Translations under genes and position numbers: made by a program
The notes under the pieces: model-generated
What the model was told of the DNA's origin: nothing
Seen by the model: only the letters and a program-made list of their open reading frames with translations
Databases searched by the model: none
Shown: positions 28,801 through 38,844 of the stretch, one piece after another
Layout: the number at the start of each line of letters is the position of its first letter
How positions within the stretch are numbered: position 1 is the stretch's first letter
NCBI GenBank assembly: GCA_027623655.1
Contig: JAQBVG010000009.1
Coordinates: 1 to 45,809, forward strand
DNA from: Chloroflexota bacterium
GTDB taxonomy: Bacteria > Chloroflexota > Dehalococcoidia > Lucifugimonadales > Lucifugimonadaceae
DNA length: 45,809 bases
Reading direction: 5' to 3'

Positions 28801-29624
28801 CGCTCGGTGATCGAGCCGCCGTTCACGTTAATCGATTGACCGGTTATGTATGCCGCTCTCGGGCTGCACAAAAATCCGATCAGCTCGCCGACCTCTTCGT
28901 CAGTCCCGGCGCGCCGGAGCGGTACTTCCGCTATCCGCGCCGCCCAACGATCTGTGCGTCCCAGCGGATCGAGTCGTGAAGTCTCGGTCAGGCCGGGGCA
29001 GACGCTGTTCGCGGTTATCTGGTGTACGCCCAGTTCTTTCGCGAGTGCCTGGGTGAAGCCGTCGACTGCAAAGTTCGCAGCGTTGTATGCACTGGTGTTG
29101 GCCCGCCCGCTCTTGCCCATGGTCGAAGATAGATTGACGATTCGACCGCCATCGCCCTGCTTAACCATCTGTGCCGCGGCGGCTTTCGAACAGTAGAAAG
29201 TGCCCATCAGCTTCACATCGATAATTTTCTTGAACGCATCGGTGTTCATATCCAGCACGGCAACGCGATCGTCACCGTAGGGGGCCGCGGCGTTGTTGAC
29301 TATGATGTCGACCCTCCCGAACTCGGCAACCGTGGCGTCGATCATTTTCTTGACGTCGATCTGGTCAGCCACATTGGAAACGAGAGCCAGCGCACGTACG
29401 CCAAATGCCTCGACTTCCTGGGCTGTCGACTGAATGTCACGCCACCCCGCCTGTTTCTCGTCGTCCGGGAACGTATCGGGATTTCTTCCGGTGCCGGTCA
29501 CGACGACATCGGCACCCATCCTAGCAAGCACGTTTGCCGTGCCTCTCCCAATCCCGCGCATTCGGCCTGCTCCGGTGACGATTGCCACTTTCCCGTGGAG
29601 TTCAGAAGTTTCGTGACCGTTCAT
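28797..29624 (-). CDS. SDR family oxidoreductase (ORF track start 29666)
   Basis: KVAIVTGAGRMRGIGRGTANVLARMGADVVV; NNAAAPYGD; catalytic YNAANFAVDGFTQALAKEL; C-terminal SPRAAYITGQSINVNGGS. Confidence 0.93.
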   Translation of the reverse strand: MNGHETSELHGKVAIVTGAGRMRGIGRGTANVLARMGADVVVTGTGRNPDTFPDDEKQAGWRDIQSTAQEVEAFGVRALALVSNVADQIDVKKMIDATVAEFGRVDIIVNNAAAPYGDDRVAVLDMNTDAFKKIIDVKLMGTFYCSKAAAAQMVKQGDGGRIVNLSSTMGKSGRANTSAYNAANFAVDGFTQALAKELGVHQITANSVCPGLTETSRLDPLGRTDRWAARIAEVPLRRAGTDEEVGELIGFLCSPRAAYITGQSINVNGGSITER

Positions 29625-29816
29625 TGGGTTGTCCTTCGCTGGCAACTTCTTGTGAAGTCCGGACATTCTGCACGAATCTTTTCGCGCTGAGTAGTGCGAG
29701 CGACCGATCGTTCGCCGAGACTAACTTTCGAGTTCGCGCTGACACGACCGGATACGTAACGAGCTCGACTTCCCGGATTCTAGCGATGTCCGACAGGGCC
29801 GCGCTAAGGAATCGAA

Positions 29817-30956
29817 CTACTCGCCGGGTCGAGCGGTCAGGGTCGCCTCAAGAGTCACGAGAAATCTCGAATTTCGAACGACAGTAATCGTTATTTCGCT
29901 TCCACTCGGTTTCTCACGCAAGAAGTCGGTCAGGTCTTGCCCGTCGATGACCTCGACATTGTTCAAACGCACGATAATGTCGTCGAGTTTAACCCCGGCG
30001 ATGTCGGCCGGAGACCCCGGTTCGATCACGGTAACTCCAAATCCCTGTGCCACAGGCAGCCCGAGCGCGAATGCCAGTGCCCTGGTGACATCCACTCCAC
30101 CGACGCCGAGGAATCCCGGGGGAGGAACTGGGCCCTGCGCGATCAATTGCTCGGCCGCTGCCTTCGCTGCGTTGATGTTGATTGCAAACCCAAGCCGATC
30201 ACCAACGTTGATCTTGGCGGTATTGATACCGATCACCTCACCGCGCATGTTCAGCAGGGGGCCGCCTGAGTTGCCTTCGTTGATAGCGGCATCGGTCTGA
30301 ACGAGGCCGGTCAGGTTGCCGCCGGATTCTCCGACGATTGTCCTATCGAGTGCACTGACGACGCCTTTGCTGACTGTCGGACCGCCCCGCAAACCCAGGG
30401 CGTGCCCGATTGCCACGACATCCTCGCCAACTCGAAGCGTACCGGAATCTCCGAACATCGCCGGACGAACGTTTTTCTGATCGACTCGGACGATTGCCAG
30501 GTCGAGCTGCGGGTCTCGTCTGAACAACTCGCCTTTGACAACAGACCCGTCTTCGAAGGCAACAGTGATTGTCCTTGCACCTTCGACAACGTGCCAGTTC
30601 GTCAGGATATGTCCGTCGGAGTCGAAAATTACACCGGTACCCACGCCCTGACCGCGATCAAGACTGACGGCAATCTGAACAACAGAGGGAGTAAGCAGTT
30701 CGACCAACTCGGGAGTCGTCAGGACGCCCGGTCCGCCATCCGGTTTGCCGGGTGTCGCGGGAGCTGCGGTTGGAGCCGTCTTGACACTCGACACGGGTTC
30801 GACACTCTGATCCAATTGCGCAGTGGTCGGCTCGGCGCTGGCAGAATCTGAGGTCGGTGCCGCTGGCGAGGTTGTGGCGCACACGGCCGAAAGGCCGACT
30901 ATCAAGAAGACAGCGAGTGCTGTGATCGTATGTTTGAGTCGGGTCTGGTAAGTCAC
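29817..30956 (-). CDS. S1C (HtrA/DegP-like) serine protease with PDZ domain
   Basis: ILTNWHVVEG, QLDLAIVRV, AAINEGNSGGPLLN, PDZ-like GFGVTVIEPGSPADIAGVKLDDIIVRLNNVEV; signal/lipoprotein-like N-terminus. Confidence 0.93.
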   Translation of the reverse strand: MTYQTRLKHTITALAVFLIVGLSAVCATTSPAAPTSDSASAEPTTAQLDQSVEPVSSVKTAPTAAPATPGKPDGGPGVLTTPELVELLTPSVVQIAVSLDRGQGVGTGVIFDSDGHILTNWHVVEGARTITVAFEDGSVVKGELFRRDPQLDLAIVRVDQKNVRPAMFGDSGTLRVGEDVVAIGHALGLRGGPTVSKGVVSALDRTIVGESGGNLTGLVQTDAAINEGNSGGPLLNMRGEVIGINTAKINVGDRLGFAININAAKAAAEQLIAQGPVPPPGFLGVGGVDVTRALAFALGLPVAQGFGVTVIEPGSPADIAGVKLDDIIVRLNNVEVIDGQDLTDFLREKPSGSEITITVVRNSRFLVTLEATLTARPGE

Positions 30957-31161
30957 GGTGGTGGTAATGTCAGGGCCGAAAAGTCCGATTTCCGGATTGC
31001 CAGCGTATCAAGCGATTGTGTCGATAGCTTCAAGCCAGGATCCTAATAAGGGCATGTAGATCGCGGTCGAGCCAAAATTATCTGCGGCATATTGTGATAC
31101 TTCGAGAACGAATCTGAACCTGCTCCGGTTAATAACAAGGCGTGCCAGTACCGATTCCTGG

Positions 31162-34100
31162 ATGGTCATCGGCCTGGTGGTAGGGGCGTTGTTCGCAGCG
31201 GCAACGGCAGCCGGAATACCTCAGTACGGCCGTACCCTCGAGATCATTTCGATGCGAGCTGCGGTCGAAGATGTCGGGCCGTTCAACACGAATTTCCACA
31301 TCACAACATCCTGGGTCCCACTGAGCGTAGATGACAACCTGCGCTCTGACAACGCAGTCTTCTCAGCAGTTGATCGTCACGTGGGCGATATGGTGATCGA
31401 CACCGTCCGGCTCACACACAGCCGTCTCCACTGGTGGGGTCCGTATGGCGAGGGATTGCGGACCGACGAGCTGGCATCCCAGGCTTCGTTCCAGTACATC
31501 GAGCATCTCGACGATCACGTCGTTTATGTTACCGGGGTCGCTCCGACTGATGTGAAGACCGAACTGGACGGTGAGACGGTCATCGAAGTCGCTGTATATG
31601 GCGATCGCGCCATGTCGCTCCGGATCGAAGTCGGTGACGTGATCGATTCGCAGGCGGTCGATCGTGGTACGGGGTTGGTGAGGGCTCGCATGAGCGGCAC
31701 GTTCGACAGGTTGCAGGAGGACGATCCCTTCTGGATGGGTTTCGACACCGCATTCCTCGCACCTTCAGTACAGGGGCGTGAGCAACCTTTGATTATGTTC
31801 CCGACCAGCAACTCGTTATATACGACCGTTGCCGAAGCCGATGAAGGGCTCCCGGCCACATACGACTGGTTCGTATTCACCGACAAAACGGTAATGGCCG
31901 ACAAGACGATCGCGGAACTTGAAAACGCCCTCGAGGATCTAACAGCGGAGCTTGAAGGGACGATCACACGACCGTTCATCCTGACCGAAATGAAGTCGAA
32001 GCTCGCTTCAATGAAGCAGCGCGCTCTTTTTGGGAGTATCCCGTTGCTGCTCATGGCTCTGCTGATACTCGGGTGTGTCGGCTTTTACCTGACGATGGCT
32101 GCCGGTTTGCTTGCCCGACGACGAGTAACCGGCTACATGATGCTTCGGAGTCGCGGATTCAACATCAAGCAGCACCTGGGCATTCACATACTCGAGGCTG
32201 CAATCGTATCTGTACCGGCAGCCGCCATCGCTCCGTTGCTGTCGTTCGTCGTGATCGGAGCTCTTGGATACCTGCCGACTTACCGGGCAATTTCTGGGGA
32301 TGCGGCACTGCCTGTCGAGTTCGCGATCTCTGAGTGGATATGGTCGTTTGGTGCCGCTGCCGGAGTTACATTGCTCATAACTGTCGCCTCCTCATTCTGG
32401 GACCGGTCGACCAGGGCGGCATCTCGCTCTTCAGACTCCCGGCCCATCGGAGCTCCGTGGTTTCAGCGCTACTACGTCGATGCGATGCTGGTCGGACTCA
32501 GCGGCATACTCTGGTGGGAACTGGGCACTCGCAGCGGGGTGCTGGTTGCCGAGAGGGAGGGCGAGTTCACTCCCGATCTCAGTTTGCTGGCCGCTCCAAT
32601 TCTAATCGTGATAGCCAGTTCGCTGGTCGCACTCAGAATATTTCCGATCGCCACGAGATTTCTTGCAGGGATCGCTGTGCGCTCAAGTTCGACAGCTGTT
32701 GGCCTGGGCCTGGCAAGTGTTGCCCGTCGCCCGTTTTTTCATGGATGGCCAATGCTGGCCTTCGCACTGGCCATCAGTACCGGGATCGTGGCGGGGTCGG
32801 TGGTGTCAACGCTGGCACGTTCGAGCGACGAGCAGGTTTTTTACAGCACCGGCGCCGACATCCATGTCACAACGACGGGTTCTATCGGACAGGTGGACGA
32901 TGCACGGCTTCAACTTGTGAACGAATTGGAATTCGTCGATGTTGCCAGTCCAGCCCTGCGCACGGTCTCAACGGTCGGAACCACTTCTACGGGTACAAAT
33001 TTCACGCTCCTGGCCGTCGATCCCATCGACTTTCAACGTGTGGCATGGTTCAGGGACGATTTCACCGATTCCGACGCAACAATTACGCAACTGGTCGACA
33101 GGCTGGCGGTTCGGATCCTGCCAGAACCGATTGAACTCCCGACCAACACTACAAACATCTCGATCTGGTCGAAAGTAGAGCCGATCACACCAAATCATGA
33201 GTTCTGGTTGGTGGTCCGGGATGGCGTTGGAATCTCGCACACAGTGAACTTCGGTGAAATAGAAGAAGGCTGGCGCAACATGTCTGCAAGGTTTCCGAAT
33301 TTTGTCGAACCTGTCGCGATTACCTCGATCCAGACATTTCTCCAGGTTGGCCCTGATAGCGCGCCCCCTTCGACCCTGTACGTCGATGACCTGGTAGCCA
33401 CGACTGGCGACGGTTCGACGCACCTGATTCTCGATTTCGACACGCCTGATCTGTGGACCGGGCTTCCGACCGCCGAGGGCGAAGATACCGGCTTTACAAT
33501 CACCCCCGAGCCGGGACACCTTTCCGGTCTGGTGAGTGGCGATTCCGGATTCGGGATTGGCAATATCTCGCTTGGGAGAGGATCGAACCATGGTATCCGT
33601 GGAATTTACCGCCGGGCGGTTGACCGACCGATTCCCATGATCGCCAGCGAAAGTTTCATGTCTCTTACCAACGCCGGTATCAGGCGACCGTTCCTGATAA
33701 GCGTCCAGGGCGGGCTGGTGCCAGTCGAAGTGATCGATTCGATCAGCTACTTCCCGACGCTGGATCCTTCGCGTGGTGCGTTCGCTGTGGTCGATATCGA
33801 TGCAACCAGCGATTTTGTCGAACTGCGAGGGCGCCGACAGGTAGTCCCCAACGAGTTGTTCGCAAGTCTGAAATCGACTGAAGTGACAGCCGAAGATCTC
33901 GATGCCGATCTCCGCAGTATTTTCAGGCTCGCTCATATCGACTCACGGGCTCGACGAATCAACGACACGTTTGTCGACCCCGTCGCAGTCGCCGGGTGGC
34001 GAGGGATGAGCGTCATGGCAACGGCGGTTGCGGCGATCATCATCCTGATGGCGTACGCGGTATTCCTTGCAGCCTACGCCCGTAGAACGAGCGGCGATTC

Positions 34101-34431
34101 GGCCCTGATGCTGGCGCTGGGGGCGAGCCGACGTGATTACTGGGTGAGCATGGTCGCCGAACTTTCACCGGCGATCATGATTGGAATACTCGTCGGGTTG
34201 GGTACCGGAATCGTAGTCAGCTCCCTGATGGTTGGCTCGATGGCGCATACGGGGACTGGAGAACGACTTTTGCCGCCGTTCCTTTTGCAAACCAATTGGG
34301 CACTGCCTCTGGTTACAATTGGCGCAATATTCACGATTGTCCTGACCGGCGTGTATAACTCAGTCCGGTCATTCCACAGAATCCAGATCGCTCGGATGGC
34401 CCGTGAAGGGTTTTCCGCAGCCTCAACATGA
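31162..34431 (+). CDS. FtsX-like ABC transporter permease, large (>=1089 aa)
   Basis: Multi-TM with FtsX-type helices (LLARRRVTGYMMLRSRGFNIKQHLGIHILEAAIVSVPAAAIAPLLS; ARRTSGDSALMLALGASRRDYWVSMVAELSPAIMIGILVGLGTGIV). Confidence 0.85.
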   Translation: MVIGLVVGALFAAATAAGIPQYGRTLEIISMRAAVEDVGPFNTNFHITTSWVPLSVDDNLRSDNAVFSAVDRHVGDMVIDTVRLTHSRLHWWGPYGEGLRTDELASQASFQYIEHLDDHVVYVTGVAPTDVKTELDGETVIEVAVYGDRAMSLRIEVGDVIDSQAVDRGTGLVRARMSGTFDRLQEDDPFWMGFDTAFLAPSVQGREQPLIMFPTSNSLYTTVAEADEGLPATYDWFVFTDKTVMADKTIAELENALEDLTAELEGTITRPFILTEMKSKLASMKQRALFGSIPLLLMALLILGCVGFYLTMAAGLLARRRVTGYMMLRSRGFNIKQHLGIHILEAAIVSVPAAAIAPLLSFVVIGALGYLPTYRAISGDAALPVEFAISEWIWSFGAAAGVTLLITVASSFWDRSTRAASRSSDSRPIGAPWFQRYYVDAMLVGLSGILWWELGTRSGVLVAEREGEFTPDLSLLAAPILIVIASSLVALRIFPIATRFLAGIAVRSSSTAVGLGLASVARRPFFHGWPMLAFALAISTGIVAGSVVSTLARSSDEQVFYSTGADIHVTTTGSIGQVDDARLQLVNELEFVDVASPALRTVSTVGTTSTGTNFTLLAVDPIDFQRVAWFRDDFTDSDATITQLVDRLAVRILPEPIELPTNTTNISIWSKVEPITPNHEFWLVVRDGVGISHTVNFGEIEEGWRNMSARFPNFVEPVAITSIQTFLQVGPDSAPPSTLYVDDLVATTGDGSTHLILDFDTPDLWTGLPTAEGEDTGFTITPEPGHLSGLVSGDSGFGIGNISLGRGSNHGIRGIYRRAVDRPIPMIASESFMSLTNAGIRRPFLISVQGGLVPVEVIDSISYFPTLDPSRGAFAVVDIDATSDFVELRGRRQVVPNELFASLKSTEVTAEDLDADLRSIFRLAHIDSRARRINDTFVDPVAVAGWRGMSVMATAVAAIIILMAYAVFLAAYARRTSGDSALMLALGASRRDYWVSMVAELSPAIMIGILVGLGTGIVVSSLMVGSMAHTGTGERLLPPFLLQTNWALPLVTIGAIFTIVLTGVYNSVRSFHRIQIARMAREGFSAAST

Positions 34432-37400
34432 TCGGTAACTCACTACAACTGATCGTCAAACGAACACTGGCCCACTGGCGGCTGTTGTCGGCGGTTGTGG
34501 TCGGAGTCGTACTCGCGTCAACGATCATGGCGAGTTCGGTCATCTTCTTCGACGCGCTGCGAGACGTCGCACTGCAGCGTGCGCTCTCAAATCACGATGC
34601 GTCTGAAATCGACCTGCTGGTAGAAGCAGGACAGGTCCCGACGAACGCAGAAACACACGCGACTATCGTCGATGCGATGAACGGAACGATCGTCAAGAGG
34701 TTTACCCCATTTCTCGACGAGCACGAGTTCGCGGTAAAAACCTGGACTTTCTTCGTGGATTTGCCGCCCCCCATGGTGGCACCGGCCGATTGTCCCTGCC
34801 GTACCGCTGTAAATGTTGACCTCAACGACGCTAGCCTCTTAGTCGAGTGTGACTGCAGACGTGTCTCAATGATGACACTGCCTGACATCGATAACCGGAT
34901 TAATCTCGTCCACGGGACCATGCCCGGGGTTTCAGGCGACATCGGTCCGGGCGACACACTGCAGATTGAGGCGATCCTCGACGTTGAATCGGCAGAGTTA
35001 CTGGGTATCGCAGTCAACGATGTTTACCCGGCCAGACCGCACTGGGAGGACACACACAACCGCGTAGACGTGCTCGTCACGGGACTGTACGAGCGCGTCG
35101 ATCCCGAAAACGCCCACTGGAGGATTCAGGACGAAGGGTTCGGTTTGAGAACGAACACCCTTCAGTTCGCCCGGTTCGTCGTCCCCGAGGAGACGATCAT
35201 CGAAGGTCTGGGCAGCTACTTTCCCAATATGGGGACCGACTATGCGTGGTGGCTGGATGTAGACCCGGGGCGAATCAAGGCGTCTGAGACTGCAAACATC
35301 CGGAACACCATCGACTCGACCGAGCGCGAACTCAAAGCGATTGTCGACGGCTTCCTGCTGCGGTCAGATTTACCAGACGTGCTCAGGGCATTCGAGACCG
35401 ACCTGTTCTTCAACCGCCTCCCTATGTTCATCGTGTTGATCCTGATCGTTCTGGTCGTTCTCTACTACGTCATCACGCTTGCGTCGTTGCTGGTCGATGC
35501 TCAGCGCGGCGAAGTCGGGCTGTTACGCACTCGTGGTGCGACTTCACGGCAGATACTGGCGGTCTTCGTGATCGAGGCCGGGCTGCTTGCAGCTGTAGCC
35601 GCGATTGCGGGTCCGTTCCTCGCAATGTTCGGTGTGGGTTTTATAGGTATATTGCCTATCTACAGTGAACTGAACGACGGCGACCCACTCCCGGTGCGAC
35701 TTACTTTCGCCGCATTCCGGATGGCGATGTTCGGCGGGCTACTCGGACTGCTCGCACTTTTCGTCCCTGCCCTTCGTGCAACCCGCCTCGGACTCCTGGC
35801 CAGCAGGGTAACGCGCACGCGGCCGGCGCGGCTCGCGGTGGTCCAGCGCTACTACCTCGACCTCGGGTTCCTGGGCCTTGTGATGTTCCTGTTCTGGCAG
35901 TTGACGAAGCAGGGATCTTTCGTGGCAGTCAGCCTGTTTGGCGAAACGACCGTCAACCAGTTGATCCTCGGAGTACCCGCGATATTCCTCGTAGCGGCAG
36001 GTCTCGTGCTGCTGCGTGTCTTTCCGGTGGGTATGGACCTGACGGGGCGTGTGCTATCGAGACGGCCTCTATCAACGGTAACGCCCCCCGCACTGATCCT
36101 CGGAATATGGCAGATGGCACGAAACCCTGCCCACCACTCACGCCTTTCGCTTCTGTTGATCCTCACCGCGGCCCTGGGTGTATTTGCTGCCAGCTTCGGG
36201 GCAACGCTTGAGCAGAGCGCAATCGATCAGGCGTATTACCGCACCGGTGCCGATCTGAAGCTCACCTCCGTCAATTTATCGACGGGTGGTATTTCCACGT
36301 CTGTCACAGATCGACTGGCGGAACTTGAACAGGTTGAGGCAGTTACACCGATTTACCGGGAGTCGGCAACAATCACTGCGGGAATTGCGGTCGAACGGTT
36401 CCAGTTCGTGGGCGTTGATCTCCAAACTATCGAAGATGTTGCCTGGATTAGAGGTGACTTCGGCATATCGCCGTTAGAAAAGAAAGCGGCATCACTCGAC
36501 GTCGGGGGGTCGGCGGGGATCGTGCTGCCGGAGGAAGGCCGTTGGTTGACTGCCAGAATACTGCCACTCGTTCGCCAGCCTTCGACATTCCTGGTAGCCA
36601 GGCTCTCCGATTCGAACGGCCATTTCTTCTCGATTCCACTTGGCAATATGACCCCGCTCGCCACTGAACAGAACCGGTTTAGTTGCCCGCTTGCAATCGA
36701 TGGTGAACCGCCGGAGTGGTGCCGTGTGGGGGCAAGTTTGCAGGCGACCCGGTTCCGAGGCGTCGCCGGGCTGCTGCCCGTCCCACCAGTTCGTCTTCAC
36801 TCGATTGGAGTTATCGATTATGAGAACGGTATGGGTCCGGCTGCTTTCGATATTGACGACATAGCGGTGCTCAACGCCACCGGTACAGAGTTGATCGTTG
36901 TTGAGAATTTCGACACCGTGAACAACTGGCGGACCATGATTCCTACCCGGGAAGCCCTCGGAGACAGCATTAAGCTCGCAGCCACTCCTGACGGGACACC
37001 CATTAACGGAGTCGCCAGGTTCCGGTGGACAACATCTGCTCCAAGGGAGTTTCGAGGATTGGCGCACGGCTCGGAACTCACCGTTGTACCTGTCATTGCG
37101 AGTACATCGTTTGTAGAACAGTTCGGTGGTGAGGGCGGCAAGGTGATGGAAGTTGCGCTCGACGGAACTCCAATAAAAGTTTCAATCCGAGACACTGTCG
37201 AGTACTTCCCCACGCTTGCACTGGACGAAGAGCCCTTCCTGATCGCCGACTTCGATGCCCTGCACGAAAGACTGAACGTGGTACGAACGATCGGCGACCG
37301 ACAGCCCACCGAATTCTGGCTGGCAACCAGCCGCGGCACTGAGTTGCTGACGGCGAAAGCCGGGATCCTGGAGTCCGTGACCCCGGGTGATCCTGCAGTG

Positions 37401-37934
37401 CCGGAGGTCCAGCGGGAACTTGCATCCCTCAGGGTCAGGCCCGGCACCAACTACATTGACCGAACGGTCGAACTTTCAGACGTTGCGTTTGATCCGCTCG
37501 TTTCGGCCGGCTGGCGAGCCTTGCTGGGCATCGCATTTTTCACCGTGCTGGTCGTCAGCGCGGTCGGATTCCTCGTCCACGCCCGCGTTTCTTTTGACGG
37601 ACGCAGGGCCGAACTGGCGCTGTTACGCACGATCGGTCTGTCGATGAAGCAACTATTATTCCTCGTGCTGCTGGAACAGTTGCTGGTAATTGGAGTGGCC
37701 GTTGCCCTGGGTATATTCATGGGCAGCCGCATGGGCACCACCATAATGCCGTACCTGGCAAATTCAGGCGAAAACGCCGTGGTCGTGCCGCCCATGGTCG
37801 TGCAGATAGACTGGACCGGTTTTGGAATCACCTTCGGACTTTTAGGGGTAGTATTCCTCGTCGTGATCAGCCTGATCCTGGCGTCCGTCTACAGAATGTC
37901 GATACACCGGATAATGAGGATGGGCGAAGGATGA
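34428..37934 (+). CDS. FtsX-like ABC transporter permease, large (1168 aa)
   Basis: DAQRGEVGLLRTRGATSRQILAVFVIEAGLLAAVAAIAG and RRAELALLRTIGLSMKQLLFLVLLEQLLVIGVAVALGI; 4-bp ATGA overlap with the upstream permease. Confidence 0.88.
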   Translation: MIGNSLQLIVKRTLAHWRLLSAVVVGVVLASTIMASSVIFFDALRDVALQRALSNHDASEIDLLVEAGQVPTNAETHATIVDAMNGTIVKRFTPFLDEHEFAVKTWTFFVDLPPPMVAPADCPCRTAVNVDLNDASLLVECDCRRVSMMTLPDIDNRINLVHGTMPGVSGDIGPGDTLQIEAILDVESAELLGIAVNDVYPARPHWEDTHNRVDVLVTGLYERVDPENAHWRIQDEGFGLRTNTLQFARFVVPEETIIEGLGSYFPNMGTDYAWWLDVDPGRIKASETANIRNTIDSTERELKAIVDGFLLRSDLPDVLRAFETDLFFNRLPMFIVLILIVLVVLYYVITLASLLVDAQRGEVGLLRTRGATSRQILAVFVIEAGLLAAVAAIAGPFLAMFGVGFIGILPIYSELNDGDPLPVRLTFAAFRMAMFGGLLGLLALFVPALRATRLGLLASRVTRTRPARLAVVQRYYLDLGFLGLVMFLFWQLTKQGSFVAVSLFGETTVNQLILGVPAIFLVAAGLVLLRVFPVGMDLTGRVLSRRPLSTVTPPALILGIWQMARNPAHHSRLSLLLILTAALGVFAASFGATLEQSAIDQAYYRTGADLKLTSVNLSTGGISTSVTDRLAELEQVEAVTPIYRESATITAGIAVERFQFVGVDLQTIEDVAWIRGDFGISPLEKKAASLDVGGSAGIVLPEEGRWLTARILPLVRQPSTFLVARLSDSNGHFFSIPLGNMTPLATEQNRFSCPLAIDGEPPEWCRVGASLQATRFRGVAGLLPVPPVRLHSIGVIDYENGMGPAAFDIDDIAVLNATGTELIVVENFDTVNNWRTMIPTREALGDSIKLAATPDGTPINGVARFRWTTSAPREFRGLAHGSELTVVPVIASTSFVEQFGGEGGKVMEVALDGTPIKVSIRDTVEYFPTLALDEEPFLIADFDALHERLNVVRTIGDRQPTEFWLATSRGTELLTAKAGILESVTPGDPAVPEVQRELASLRVRPGTNYIDRTVELSDVAFDPLVSAGWRALLGIAFFTVLVVSAVGFLVHARVSFDGRRAELALLRTIGLSMKQLLFLVLLEQLLVIGVAVALGIFMGSRMGTTIMPYLANSGENAVVVPPMVVQIDWTGFGITFGLLGVVFLVVISLILASVYRMSIHRIMRMGEG

Positions 37935-37965
37935 TTTCGTTCCTGATGAACAGGGGTGGCGAGTA

Positions 37966-38844
37966 GTGACAACAAAGAGCTCGATTTACATCGAATGCAG
38001 CGGTCTGTTCAAAATCTACAAGGCGGCGGATCTTGAGGTTGTGGCCCTCCGCGGGCTGGAACTGACGGTCAACCGCGGTGAGATTATTGCTATTGTTGGT
38101 GCATCGGGAAGTGGAAAATCAACGCTTCTGAATATCCTGGCAGGTTACGACGCTCCTTCGGCAGGGACGATCAAGGTTGGTAACTACGACCTCCTCCAGA
38201 TGACGAACCGCGAAGTCGTTGAGTATCGCCGTCACGAGGTCGGGTTCATCTGGCAGGAAACATCCCGAAATCTGTTCCCGTATCTCTCGGCTTTAGAGAA
38301 CGTGGAACTCCCGATGGTCATTTCCGGTGCTCCCGGACCCGAACGCCGAAAACGGGCCCTCGAACTTCTTGACGTGGTCGGCCTGGCCGGTCGGGCCGGT
38401 CACAAGCCAGGGCAACTTTCCGGTGGTGAGCAACAGCGGGTTGCGATCGCCGTCGGACTATCGAATGAACCACCGCTCCTGCTGGCAGATGAGCCGACCG
38501 GTGAACTCGATGACGAAACGGGTGTCGAGGTGCTGGCACTTCTGAACAAGGTAAACGTGGACCTGGGCACCACGATCATCATCGTTACACACGACCCCGC
38601 CATTGCGACCAGCGTTGGCCGTGCAGTCGCTATCAGGGACGGAAAGACGAGTACTGAAACGACTCGTGAAGTTTCGTTCGAACGCAGACTCGGTGGAGAT
38701 GCTACCGGGACAGAGGAGTTTTTACTGGTGGACTCTGCGGGATCGGTGCAGATCCCGAGAGAGATGCTTGACGAGTTGCGAATTAATCGACGAGTTCGAG
38801 TTGGCGTTAAGGATGGAAAGGTGACTCTTGAGTCAGGCGACTGA
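37966..38844 (+). CDS. ABC transporter ATP-binding protein with C-terminal AbrB/SpoVT-like extension
   Basis: Walker A GASGSGKST, signature LSGGEQQRVAIAVGL, Walker B LLLADEPTGELD; tail LLVDSAGSVQIPREMLDELRINRRVRVGVKDGKVTLESGD. Confidence 0.93.
   Translation: MTTKSSIYIECSGLFKIYKAADLEVVALRGLELTVNRGEIIAIVGASGSGKSTLLNILAGYDAPSAGTIKVGNYDLLQMTNREVVEYRRHEVGFIWQETSRNLFPYLSALENVELPMVISGAPGPERRKRALELLDVVGLAGRAGHKPGQLSGGEQQRVAIAVGLSNEPPLLLADEPTGELDDETGVEVLALLNKVNVDLGTTIIIVTHDPAIATSVGRAVAIRDGKTSTETTREVSFERRLGGDATGTEEFLLVDSAGSVQIPREMLDELRINRRVRVGVKDGKVTLESGD

Noticed and set aside
32968-33936. 322-aa antisense ORF inside the first FtsX permease
   Set aside because: Antisense shadow; permease frame is continuous and coherent.
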